In this document: piece after piece, positions 7,578 to 16,019 of the stretch
How positions within the stretch are numbered: the first letter of the stretch is position 1
How the letters are laid out: each line of letters opens with the position of its first letter
DNA from: Chrysochromulina tobinii
Lineage: Eukaryota; Haptophyta; Prymnesiales; Chrysochromulinaceae
DNA length: 18,572 nucleotides
Assembly: GCA_001275005.1 (NCBI GenBank)
Contig: JWZX01000764.1
Span: 1 to 18,572 of the forward strand
Reading direction: 5' to 3'
Notes under the pieces: generated by a model
What the model was told of the DNA's origin: nothing
Seen by the model: the letters and a program-made list of their open reading frames with translations, nothing else
Database searches by the model: none
Translations under genes and position numbers: made by a program

Positions 7578-7781
7578 ACTCGATGAACTCGATCGAACTC
7601 TATGAAGGCGAATGAGATCTCACGTGAAGATTGGATGCTGCGAAGGATCTCAACCCGTGAGGTCTTGAGATGAAGAGTGAAGGCGCTGACCGTTGCGATT
7701 AAACTCTCCGCCGGGCTCGTAAATACTTAATTCACGGTTTCATCCCACCGCCTCTCTCTCTTCTCACAAGTAACTACGCGC
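7578..7781. other. Convergent intergenic region
   Basis: 204 bp between the stops of the HD hydrolase (+) and the leishmanolysin-like gene (-). It must hold both 3' UTRs. The left end has short duplications such as AACTCGAT in two nearby copies; no clear poly(A) signal or hairpin was seen. Confidence 0.5.
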
Positions 7782-10328
7782 TCACAACGGCGCCTCGCTC
7801 AACCGCCTCTCGCGCGAGCGACGCTGCTTGGCCTTGGCCTTCAAGCGGTACAGCGTGCGCCCTCGCGTACGCACCATCCAGCCCAGCCCCAACGCCGCGG
7901 CGGTGGCCATCGCCGATAGCACCATCGGGCAGACGCACACGAACAGGGCAATCAATTGATCGACCGACGTCCAGTCCATGGAGGTGAAGTCACCTTTAAA
8001 GAGGTCGGAGAGGAGATGGCACGCCGCTGGCGGGTCGCCGTCGTAGGTAAACCAGCCGAGGGCCTCGTAGCCGCCGTTGGGATTGACGAGCACGTCGCAG
8101 CGCACAGCGTCTGCCACCGCCTCGCTTTCCAGTCGAGCCGGTGTCAGAGCGAGCACGTGGGCATTCTCGTTGTTGGCCAAGCGGCCACTCACATTCGTGC
8201 CGTTGCTCTCGTCGCGGAAGCCGTTGATCACCCGCACGTCAATCGCCACACGCCCACAAATGCGCACCGTTGGTGCTTCGGTGCTATTGCCGACGAGATG
8301 ACGCCCTCGGATGGCCAGGAGCGTGCCGCCGGCTGACGGCCCGTGCGACGGTTGGATGGCATGAATCTCAGGCCAATTGAGATCGGAGGCCCCCCGGCAT
8401 AGCTCCGCCGCATCAGGGCAGCGCAACAGACCAGTCCAGCCTGACACAGCAATCGATTGATTGAAGGCGTTGCAATCGTACCAGCTGCCGCCGACTTTGA
8501 CCTGGAGCCTAGTAGGGCTGGCACACCGATGCGGGAAGCAGCCACGGCGTTCCCCGGTCACGTAGCCGGATTGATTGTAGAGTGAACTTGTGAAGCAGCG
8601 ACAACTCGTGCAGCGCGCCTCGCCCCGACGTAGCGCCGCCTCATGTACGCTCTCCGCCTGCGGGCTGCTCGGATGCGGCGGCACCTGGCAATCCCAGCCG
8701 CCCGACGGTGCAACCACTGGACAATAATCCTCCATCGCTCGACCGCCCAGCGACGGTAGCGCGGCAAAGTAACGAAAGCCCTGCGGAAGCGCTTCGTCAA
8801 ACTCGCGTAATGTACAACGGCCAACGGCTCGGCGGCCCACAGTGCAAGACTCGGCGCCGACATGTAGGCGCTGCTCGTCTAGGCTGGCGTTTGGGTGGGC
8901 GGCGCACCAATACCCAGGCCCCTGTGCGCGCCACGACGGCCCACTGCACGCGCCCTCTACGAATTCGCATCCTGCGCGGGCGCCCCAAAGCAGGGACTCA
9001 CGAGGTGGCACGGTGCCATTGCCCGAGGTCCCAATGGAGCCCACGACGCCGCCCCGACCGTCGCCACCCGCGCCGCCGCCGACGGCCTCGGCTGGGCTGC
9101 ACCCAGGGAGCAGCGGACGATAGAAGCACCGTGGTTCGCCTACGGCGTAATGCGGAGCGTAGAAGCCAAAGTCGTCGAAGACAGCCAGAGAGAGGTTCGA
9201 GACTACGCGCTGCTCGTGCGGCGACGCCGCGCCCACCATCACCTCGCCCAAGAGCACGCGCTTCTCCCAATGTGACGCCGCGGTGCCTGTGCCGCTGAGG
9301 CAGTTGGCGCTGCCCAGGCACGCCTCGAGGGGCACGCCAAAGAGAGTGGCGCATCCAAAATGGCGCCTCGCCGTGTCGACCACTCGTGGTGAGATCAGCA
9401 GCGGCGTCGTGAGACCGTCCGCCGTCGGCTGCTGCACGACGGGTTCTATGCTCCCGCCGGCAGCACACGGGCGCAGCTCGTACGTGTTGGCCTGGTGCCG
9501 ATTGAAGTTGAGCGCGCCTGGGCAGGGCAGCTCGAGCAGCTTGGTCCGCGAGAAGCCCAGCATGTGGAATGTCTCATGCAGCACCAGGCCAAGGAGATCG
9601 TCGATCACAGCAGCGTTTGCCGCGGCCGCAGCTGGCCCCTGCTCGTCGAATGAGCTATTGGCAGCAGGCAGCATGATGCTGGAGAGTGAGGCAGGATCAA
9701 TGTTGATGTGCCCCACTGACGGCCGACGCGGCACGTAGCTCGTGCCGCCCTGGTCCTCTTGACAGTGGCCCGCGTACGCCAGCACCGCTCCTAAGATGGG
9801 CCGGCCGGTCACGAAAGCGAGCACGTCCGTCTCCGGGGCGCCTGATGTCACGAAATGAGCCGGGATGGTGACGCCACCACCGAAGCCGCACGGCGTGTTT
9901 GCAACAGATAGAGGACCAGATAAAGGCTCGACAACGCCGAAGGCTGCGCTTAGCCATGCCGAGGCCGCATCAAGTAGCTGGGTCAGCACCACTCGCTTTT
10001 CTGGTGTCAGTTGGCTCGCCGCCGTGCAATTAAAGGGCTGCGATTCATCACCTACCACAATTTGTGCACCCACGGCATAGCACGTGCGCACGTCTGCCTC
10101 AAACAGTGGATGAAATCTTACTCGCAGTGGTGCCGCAGGGCCGGACTGGAGACGGCGACGGCGTGGGTGACGACGCTGGTGTACGACGACAGGCGCACGG
10201 CGCGTGATTGTATCATGCTGGCAGTCGTGATGCAAAGTCATTTGCTGCACGTGACTGCCCAAATTCCGGCCGCCATTCCATTGGCTTTCCTGATTAAGGA
10301 CACGAGGCCCGTCCTCATCGATCACCAT
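7782..10328 (-). CDS. Leishmanolysin-like (M8) zinc metalloprotease with TIG domain and C-terminal membrane anchor
   Basis: 848 aa from the first in-frame ATG (10328); the frame stays open to 10475 but starts there with GTG. A leishmanolysin prodomain-like CQHD segment lies near residue 35. The zinc site is HETFHMLGF (H251, E252, H255), with the third ligand H353 in SHWEKR and a Met-turn GEVMVG, all diagnostic of family M8. A Cys-rich region follows, then an IPT/TIG domain (about 646-763, IQPSHGPSAGGTLLAIRG), a membrane helix (about 788-816) and a short basic tail. It is probably a type I surface protease. No signal peptide is found on this open frame, so a 5' exon is likely missing; possible acceptor AGs lie at 10255-10256 and 10245-10246. 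Its neighbour converges from the left. Confidence 0.85.
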   Translation of the reverse strand: MVIDEDGPRVLNQESQWNGGRNLGSHVQQMTLHHDCQHDTITRRAPVVVHQRRHPRRRRLQSGPAAPLRVRFHPLFEADVRTCYAVGAQIVVGDESQPFNCTAASQLTPEKRVVLTQLLDAASAWLSAAFGVVEPLSGPLSVANTPCGFGGGVTIPAHFVTSGAPETDVLAFVTGRPILGAVLAYAGHCQEDQGGTSYVPRRPSVGHINIDPASLSSIMLPAANSSFDEQGPAAAAANAAVIDDLLGLVLHETFHMLGFSRTKLLELPCPGALNFNRHQANTYELRPCAAGGSIEPVVQQPTADGLTTPLLISPRVVDTARRHFGCATLFGVPLEACLGSANCLSGTGTAASHWEKRVLLGEVMVGAASPHEQRVVSNLSLAVFDDFGFYAPHYAVGEPRCFYRPLLPGCSPAEAVGGGAGGDGRGGVVGSIGTSGNGTVPPRESLLWGARAGCEFVEGACSGPSWRAQGPGYWCAAHPNASLDEQRLHVGAESCTVGRRAVGRCTLREFDEALPQGFRYFAALPSLGGRAMEDYCPVVAPSGGWDCQVPPHPSSPQAESVHEAALRRGEARCTSCRCFTSSLYNQSGYVTGERRGCFPHRCASPTRLQVKVGGSWYDCNAFNQSIAVSGWTGLLRCPDAAELCRGASDLNWPEIHAIQPSHGPSAGGTLLAIRGRHLVGNSTEAPTVRICGRVAIDVRVINGFRDESNGTNVSGRLANNENAHVLALTPARLESEAVADAVRCDVLVNPNGGYEALGWFTYDGDPPAACHLLSDLFKGDFTSMDWTSVDQLIALFVCVCPMVLSAMATAAALGLGWMVRTRGRTLYRLKAKAKQRRSRERRLSEAPL

Positions 10329-10834
10329 GAAAGGAAATTTTGGATATCTTTTGGGGCTACAATTGAGAGCGCGCCCCGGCGTGACCGCTGATACGTCTCC
10401 ACTCTCTTCCACCACCACGCACGAGAGTCTACAAGAGCTCCAAGCTGGATGACCGGCGAAATACGTCGGTCCCACTCGAGAAACCCCCCTCCCGCTCGGA
10501 AACTACCCAAGCGACACATACATCCCGGATCACGTACAATTGTATGATTCGTCGCGTCGGGCAGTCCCTGACAGTCTCAGTCAACCAGTCCAGTAATCCA
10601 GTCCCAGTTATGCTCAACAAGGGATGCTCAATCAACCAATTGCAATCAACCTTTTACATGTACATGTACAGTCCAAGCTCATCAACCGCTGTCAACGCGC
10701 GCATGTTTTTCGCGCGCACGAAGCAAACGCAGCAAACGCAGCAAAGATAACGGTTTGACGCCCGGATTCCCGAGACACTTCGCGGAAAGCGCAGATGCAG
10801 GATCGGCAATGTTGCTTCTTGCGCGACGAAACAC
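10329..10834. other. Divergent intergenic stretch, possible unresolved 5' exon of the protease
   Basis: About 500 bp. The first 147 bp are open in frame with the protease but do not look like its N-terminus. A palindromic ACATGTACATGT lies near 10657-10668, and an AGCAAACGC direct repeat lies at about 10722-10746. I could not place a signal-peptide exon here by eye. Confidence 0.45.
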
Positions 10835-11386
10835 ATGGAAACACAATTGACGCAACGAGATTTTGCTCGTGACGAAAAAGTGATAACCTTCGGCGAACTC
10901 CGTCGGTCCGTGTCACAACGACTGGCCTGGCCCGTCCCAATGGACGAGGCCGCCGGGTTTGCGGAGTCCATGCGGGCACGCGCGGGGCTCAAGCGGAGGC
11001 AGCGAGCGACCGACTCTGAGGGCGAGAGCTGCAGCATGAAGCGCATCGCTCGATGTCATGACTTGTTGGACATATCACGAATCCCAGCGATTCCGCTCAT
11101 GCGCTCTGGATTGAGCGGCTGTCTCGACGACCTCGATTTTGGTTTTTGCGAGGTGAGCGTGCCAAACGCGCCAGTGCCGATCTGCTTAGCGAGCCCCGTG
11201 CACTTTCCAGAGAAAGTGCTCACAGGCTCCAACTCCTCAACTTCGCTGGCAAGCACCTGCTGCACAGCAGATGCCGAGGCGGCTGGTGACGGCGAGCTGG
11301 ACGGCAGTTTGAAGTCGACGGGCAGCGGCCGGCAGAGTCCAGGCCCATATCCTCTCTGTATTCTCGACAGTCCCACTGCTGTCTGA
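10835..11386 (+). CDS. Hypothetical protein, weak
   Basis: A 183-codon frame from ATG 10835. I do not recognise the product. It has a basic/acidic middle (LKRRQRATDSEGES), no hydrophobic segment, no signal peptide and a Ser/Thr/Gly-rich tail ending SPTAV. Third codon positions are less GC-rich than in the certain genes nearby, which argues against it. In favour, it is the only sizeable ATG-initiated frame in a 1.3-kb gap, and its composition is less arginine-rich than typical shadow frames here. It could be a small lineage-specific gene, an exon of something larger, or noise. Confidence 0.3.
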   Translation: METQLTQRDFARDEKVITFGELRRSVSQRLAWPVPMDEAAGFAESMRARAGLKRRQRATDSEGESCSMKRIARCHDLLDISRIPAIPLMRSGLSGCLDDLDFGFCEVSVPNAPVPICLASPVHFPEKVLTGSNSSTSLASTCCTADAEAAGDGELDGSLKSTGSGRQSPGPYPLCILDSPTAV

Positions 11387-11851
11387 GCGTTTGTTTGAAC
11401 AGTAAACGGTTGCATGGTTGCATGTGTCGACAAGATCCATCGAGGTTCAAGGTTGCGCATAGCCGAGATGCGCCCGCATCGCATAATCTCAGGGCCGTCG
11501 CGTGGCCGTTCAGTATAGCATTGGTCTCGGTTGCAGTATAATACGATACAGGCACGAATTATGCGAATTTTCAGAGTCCCTCAAGATTCCAAGTCCAATG
11601 TGTCGCAGGGTCTGTTGTAACGCTTCCCGAAGTCGTCCCGCGATCGCCCCGGACTGGCGCCCTCTCAATGTCCCGTGGTCTCCATCCACGCTCGACTCAT
11701 ACTGAGCGGGCTCCGTCGTCATCTTCCCAGGGCGAGGCACGCTCCCACTGCCCCACGCATCGGCACGGCAAGAACGGCGAGCTGCCTCTAGGCTTCAGCC
11801 CGCCCGCCAAGAACGGCATGGCAGCTCGCCGCGAAGCCTTATCCACTGCAC
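11387..11851. other. Intergenic stretch downstream of U2AF1
   Basis: 465 bp without a supported gene; it should include the U2AF1 3' UTR on the minus strand. The only clear structure is a hairpin at 11776-11830. The region about 11500-11600 is AT-richer. No tRNA could be folded here. Confidence 0.55.
11776..11830. repeat. 11-bp perfect inverted repeat, 33-nt loop
   Basis: GGCGAGCTGCC (11776-11786) and its reverse complement (11820-11830) could form a stem just beyond the U2AF1 stop codon. An AAGAACGGC direct repeat is interleaved with it. Possibly a 3' UTR structure. Confidence 0.5.
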
Positions 11852-13329
11852 TCAGGGGTCTGGCCGCGGTAGCGGTTCGTCACCTGAGTGCCCCGCCCTG
11901 GCAGCGTTCCACTGCGCAATTCTGGCACGGCGCTCCTCACTGCCATCCCGGCCGCCGCCGCCGCCGCCGCCGCCGCTGCCGCCACCAGCGGCGCTGCTGC
12001 CGCCAGCGGCGCTGCTGTTGCCGCCCTCCCCGGCACCACCATCGCGCTTAGAATTCCATGCGGCGATCTTTGCGCGCCGCTCCGCGGACGCCTCACGCCC
12101 GCCGCCGCGGTCGCCGCCGCGGTCGCCGCCGCGGTCGTACTCACGCTCGCGCTCGCGCCCTCGATCGTCGTCACGGCGGCGGTCGTCGTAACGGCGGTCG
12201 TCGTAACGGCGGTCGTCGCCGCGCCGATCGTCATAGCGGCCACCACCACCGCGCCGGTCATCTCCGCCGCGCCGGTCATCTCCGCCGCGCCGGTCGTCGC
12301 CTCCACGGCGGTCGTCACCGCGGCGGCGGTCGTCGTTCGAGTCCGCGTACTTGCCTACGAGACGGCGCTGCAGCCGCGAAGAGACCTTCTTGAGGTGCAT
12401 GAAGTTGCAGTAGCCGCCGCGCCCACACACGGCCTCCTCGTACTGGCGGCAGCGCGCGTCCTTGAAGTCGGTCACCGGGCAGAACTGGGCCATAATCGGA
12501 CGGCCAGCGTAAAAGCGTCCCTGAAGGAGGCAAGGCACACGCGCGGGAGACGAACGGGGGCGGCACAGCTGCACCTGTCATTTGCGTCGCGGCCAGCGCC
12601 TGCACCTGCGCGGCGCAGCAGCGGCAGCGGGCTAGCGGACTGTCGCGCGCCTCACTGTCCCTGACCCTGTGCGTGTGCGTGTGTGTGCTGCGCGCGGCGC
12701 CGCGCGCGCATCCTGTGTCGGCCATTGCTGACCTACAACTTCTGCGCAGAAGCGGCGAGAGGAGCGCGCGCGAGGCTCAGCAGCCTCGGGTGGCGCTGTG
12801 TGTGTGTGCGTGTGTGCGTGTGTGCGTGGGTCTGCGCAAGGCGTGTGTCTGTGTCGTCACCGCTCGCTCAACAACCGGCCAGCATCGTACTGCGGCGGCG
12901 GCGGCTGGCTCGCGCCGCCGTCGTCGGCGAGCGCACCGTGAGTGCCTTGAGTGCGCGCTCGGCGTCCTCCTCCTCGCAGAACTTGGCGTACACGTTGCCC
13001 GTCAGGTGGTCGGACAGGTTCTCGCACACGCGCAGCTGCTCGAGCTCGCCGCCGATGTTGGTGAGCTCCTCGAAGATGTCCTCGTAGAACTCTTCAAAGT
13101 GCACCTGCAGTACCTCCTCGTCCTGTGGCACTGGCTGGCCCGTCTGCGGGTCGTATATCTGGGGTGGCGCCACGTACATATTCTGCAGCAGAATGGTCTG
13201 ACTCAGGATGGGCCGGTTGTGGAGGCGAGAGCAGCGGTCACCATGACGGCAGGCGCCCATCTTCAGGTAGAAGGGGCAGTTGACCTTGTCCTCCTCAGTG
13301 CCAAAGATCTTGGCCAGATGCTGCGCCAT
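11852..13329 (-). CDS. U2AF1: U2 snRNP auxiliary factor small subunit (U2AF35), two exons
   Basis: join(12937..13329, 12520..11852) on the minus strand, 353 aa. U2AF35 recognises the 3' splice-site AG with U2AF65. Seen: [18 protein letters not shown], first CCCH finger ([20 protein letters not shown]), a UHM domain ([11 protein letters not shown] to [11 protein letters not shown]), then after the junction GRFYAGRPI and the second CCCH finger ([19 protein letters not shown]). The splice is phase 0 and gives KALT-GRFY, matching the known order KAV.DLN.RWF in animal proteins. The usual RS domain is replaced by long [12 protein letters not shown] repeats and a Gly-rich stretch; the tail holds two ERRA[KR]IAxWN motifs, a plant/algal U2AF35 hallmark that is normally single. 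It is longer than human U2AF1 (240 aa). Confidence 0.95.
12521..12936 (-). other. U2AF1: U2AF1 intron (416 bp)
   Basis: Donor GTGCGC follows ACG at 12937, and acceptor CCTTCAG precedes GGACGC at 12520. Joining them restores the UHM domain exactly in phase 0. It is the longest intron in the window. On the plus strand it holds a TG/GTGC run, which is CA-rich in the transcript. Confidence 0.93.
12796..12829. repeat. TG-rich microsatellite in the U2AF1 intron
   Basis: About 34 bp of alternating TG with interspersed CG. It reads as a CA repeat in the U2AF1 pre-mRNA, about 110 nt after the donor. CA repeats can bind splicing regulators in other eukaryotes; here that is only a possibility. Confidence 0.75.
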
Positions 13330-13480
13330 CGTAGCTCTGCGTGCGCGCTTCAGGCGGCGACAGCGTCGACACGTAAAAGTGCGGAATTACGATTAGGTTG
13401 GAGAGTCTGGGTGGATGAAAAAGTTTCCAGGGGACTATTCATAGGATACTTCAGTCGATGACCCCCCCCAGTGCATGAAC

Positions 13481-13513
13481 AAGCAAGCAAGCACGCAGAA
13501 TATTAGCTTGCTT
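13481..13513. repeat. Short inverted repeat after BRAP2
   Basis: AAGCAAGC (13481-13492, overlapping copies) and GCTTGCTT (13506-13513) could form an 8-bp stem about 40 bp after the BRAP2 stop, within the 219-bp gap that also contains the U2AF1 promoter. Confidence 0.4.
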
Positions 13514-13548
13514 ACATGAACAGACCACACCTGTCTCGTTCGCTCGAT

Positions 13549-16019
13549 TCATCCCGAGCCGCGCGACTTGGCTTTTCGCAGCTTCTCACGCGGCGTCTGC
13601 GGCGGCGGCGCGACCCCCGCCACCTCGGCGCCTACGAGCTCGCCGTCGATACCGCCTTGCAGGATCTTCATCTGCGACTCGAAGTGGAAGGTGAGGTCGC
13701 GCAGCTGCTCCTCCATGTCCTTGGTCTTGGCGAGCAGCTCGGCCTCGCGCCGCTCCGAGTCGGCAAGCCGCTTGCGGAGCGCCTCCTGGTTGCGCATCAG
13801 CTGCTCGTTGAGAGACTTGTTGAAATCGCGCTCCTTGATAGCCGTTTCCGCCGACTGGACGCGCTTGGCGCTCGCACGCGACTCGCGCTTGACGAGCTCA
13901 AGCTCGCGGCCGAGCACCTCCTCACGCTGGCCAATATCTTCCTCGAGCTCGAAGAGATGGCGCTTGTGTATCCGCTCGAGCTCGACGAGCCTTTCATCGT
14001 AGTGGCGGCGCTGCACCTGATGAGGGAGGCACTCAGCGGCGCATGAGAGACATGATGAGGGAGGCACTCAGCGGCGCTTGAGAGACATCTTATCGTAGTG
14101 GCGGCGCTGCACCTCGAGCTGGCCCGTGAGAAGGAGCGAGTACTCGTGCACGACGGCCTCGTACTGCTCCTCCTGCCCGCGCCGCTTGAGCTCGCGCGCC
14201 GCGTCCGAGGCCGTCGACGCCCCGTCCATTGCCGACGAGCCGCCGCCGTGCGGGTCAGGGAGCTCGACGAGCTTGCCGTCCACCTTATTTTGGATCAGCC
14301 GGTGCACGTAATTGTCTCCTGCGCATTAGCGTGCATCCCACGCAATCAGACGCAATCAGACGCAATCAGACGCAATCAGACGCAATCAGACGCAATCAGA
14401 CGCAATCACTCACCGGAGTAGTCCCACACCCGCTGGGTCGAGAGCTCGAGCGCGAAGTTGTGCCCGGTCGCCTCGTTGTGGTGCAGGCCCGAGCCGCAGC
14501 CCGTGTACCGCCCGCAGCCTACGTGGCCGCATACGAGGCAGATCCACAAGGCCTCCAGGGTGCCGCACACCTCGCAGCTAGTGCGCCCGTGGGTGTCATC
14601 GGACACGTGGCGGCACACCGGGCACGACGAGTCGGCCCAGCGACGCAGGCACTCGCAGTGGAAGCTATGATCGCACACGATCGTCACGATACCGGTCACG
14701 GATGGATCGAGACGTTCGAGGCACACGGGGCACGAGGGCAGCTCTACTGGATGACTCAGCAGAGCGCCAAGCGGCAGTGGCGGCAGCGTGGCGCGCCGGC
14801 CGCGCTGCGCTCGCTCGACGGCGGCGCGCGCCTCGCTCGAGGGCGGCGGCAGCGGCGGCCTCGGGTAGCGTGCCGCCGCATCCACCGCTCGCATCGGGTC
14901 AACCGCACTGCTCGTCCACAACTGTAGCCGTACCCTCGGGCGCTGTTGTGGGCGCTGAGAGTCCGAGGCTGAGGGCGCTGTTGTGGGCGCGATGGTGCTC
15001 CTCGGTGCACCAGCCGCCGGGTCGCTCGCCTCCCCGCCCGCTACGACGCCCGCTGGGTCACGTGGCTCTTGGCCGGCCTCCGGGTCGCACCCTTCACACT
15101 TGAGGCGCGCTGCATTCACGTGCAGGCGTACTCGGACCTCCGGCGCGCGCGAGCCAGCTGATGCCGGTACAGTCTGAAGAGGCGGCGCGAAGACTGCCGC
15201 GGCGACGTGCACCACGAGCGCGACCTCCGGCTCGAGCGAGTTGAAGCGCTTCGCGTGGTAATCGGCGCGGAAGCGCTCGGCGATCGAGGGTGATCCGAAC
15301 TGCAGCAGCACCATGTGCCGGTGCGGCATCGACGCGTCGCGCAGCACTCGCATGTGGCGCACCATGCGGGCGTAACCGCCGAAGAAGTGGATCAGGTCGG
15401 CGCTGGAGAGCCACGACGGCACGGCAGGGATGCACACCACGTTAGAGCGCAGCGGCGGCGGCCGCAGCCCGACGACGCCCGCCGGCTCCTCATAACGATA
15501 GAAGCCGATCGAGCCCACTTTCAACTCCCCGTTCGGGTGGCCGGCGACGAAGCCCACCTGCGTGAGCTCGAGCTTGGCCACGCCCGTATCTGAGCTCGAG
15601 GCCCCGCTAGCTATTGCCGCGGAGCTATCGCCCTCGCCGTCGTGCGCTTCGCCGTCCTCTTCGTTCTCATCCTCGTCGTCGTCGTCGTCGTCGTCGCCCT
15701 CATCATCCAGCATCGTCGCATCATCGCCGACCAGCCAGGGCGAGGCGCCGCCGCTCCACCGCGGGTGAGGCGATGGCCGCGTGAGTTGCGCACCAGTTGC
15801 TGTCGACGAACTGCCATGCACGCCTGCCAGTTCCGCGTCGTCGTCGGCTGTGGATGAGGCGCCCGGCAGTATCGTTGGCGTCGGCGAATTGCGCAAGTCG
15901 AGTTGGGACTCCTCGACTTGCACGCCAACATCGACGTGCAGAATCGGCTCGAATGTGGGTTCGGGCAGTGTTCGCAGGTACGCCTCGTTACTTGGGAGCA
16001 CGGCGCGGATGGCGTACAT
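13549..16019 (-). CDS. BRAP: BRAP2-type E3 ubiquitin ligase (RING-H2, ZnF-UBP, coiled coil), three exons
   Basis: join(16019..14414, 14318..14113, 14016..13549) on the minus strand, 759 aa. The frame extends beyond ATG 16019 only to a TTG. In order: a low-complexity N-terminus with an acidic Asp run; the BRAP2 RRM-like domain (about 193-267, [16 protein letters not shown]); a RING-H2 (about 428-466, [21 protein letters not shown]); a ZnF-UBP (about 474-535, [22 protein letters not shown] and H ligands); and a coiled coil (from [17 protein letters not shown]). Splice 1 gives [12 protein letters not shown], the conserved BRAP2 sequence, in phase 1; splice 2 is phase 0. In animals BRAP2 is a Ras-responsive E3 that tunes MAPK signalling and retains cargo in the cytoplasm; plant BRIZ proteins act in germination. 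The role here is inferred from family. Confidence 0.95.
13996..14018 (-). repeat. 23-bp direct repeat, copy at the BRAP2 intron 2 acceptor
   Basis: Identical to 14092-14114. On the minus strand it begins AGGTGCAGCG: the AG ends intron 2 and GTG starts exon 3. Confidence 0.95.
14017..14112 (-). other. BRAP: BRAP2 intron 2 (96 bp), bounded by direct repeats
   Basis: Donor GTGCAG after GAG at 14113; acceptor CTCATCAG before GTG at 14016. Spliced product [17 protein letters not shown] continues the coiled coil in phase 0. Unspliced, the frame hits TGA after SLKRR. The intron length equals the offset between the two 23-bp repeat copies. A good polypyrimidine stretch (GCCTCCCTC) precedes the acceptor. 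Confidence 0.9.
14019..14088. repeat. 35-bp tandem duplication inside BRAP2 intron 2
   Basis: 14019-14053 and 14054-14088 match at 34 of 35 positions (A/T difference near the end). Each copy carries the polypyrimidine tract; only the copy next to exon 3 ends in AG, the other reads CATCAT. Confidence 0.95.
14092..14114 (-). repeat. 23-bp direct repeat, copy at the BRAP2 intron 2 donor
   Basis: Identical to 13996-14018. On the minus strand its leading AG ends exon 2 and the following GT is the splice donor. Confidence 0.95.
14319..14413 (-). other. BRAP: BRAP2 intron 1 (95 bp), mostly decamer repeat
   Basis: Donor G|GTGAGT at 14414/14413, close to consensus; acceptor GCGCAG before GAGACAATTACG at 14318. 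The joined codon GGA gives SGDNYVHRL. About 68 of the 95 nt are a 10-bp tandem repeat. Confidence 0.95.
14341..14408. repeat. 10-bp tandem repeat CGCAATCAGA, about 6.8 copies
   Basis: Six perfect copies and one partial. In the BRAP2 transcript sense each copy reads TCTGATTGCG and contains CTGAT, which fits the branch-point consensus CTRAY. Confidence 0.97.

Noticed and set aside
11888-12664. Ala/Val-rich plus-strand frame opposite the U2AF1 tail
   Set aside because: The low-complexity translation is the mirror of the DDRRGG repeat coding; there is no domain or start context.
12673-13461. Plus-strand frame of 262 codons over U2AF1 exon 1 and intron
   Set aside because: It is antisense to a certain gene, and its composition reflects the reverse of U2AF1 codons and the TG repeat.
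13516-14046. Leu-rich plus-strand frame opposite the BRAP2 coiled coil
   Set aside because: Heptad-rich coiled-coil DNA often stays open on the other strand; the minus-strand protein is conserved.
14341-14408. CRISPR-like array
   Set aside because: The units are 10 bp with no spacers, inside a eukaryotic intron; this is a simple tandem repeat.
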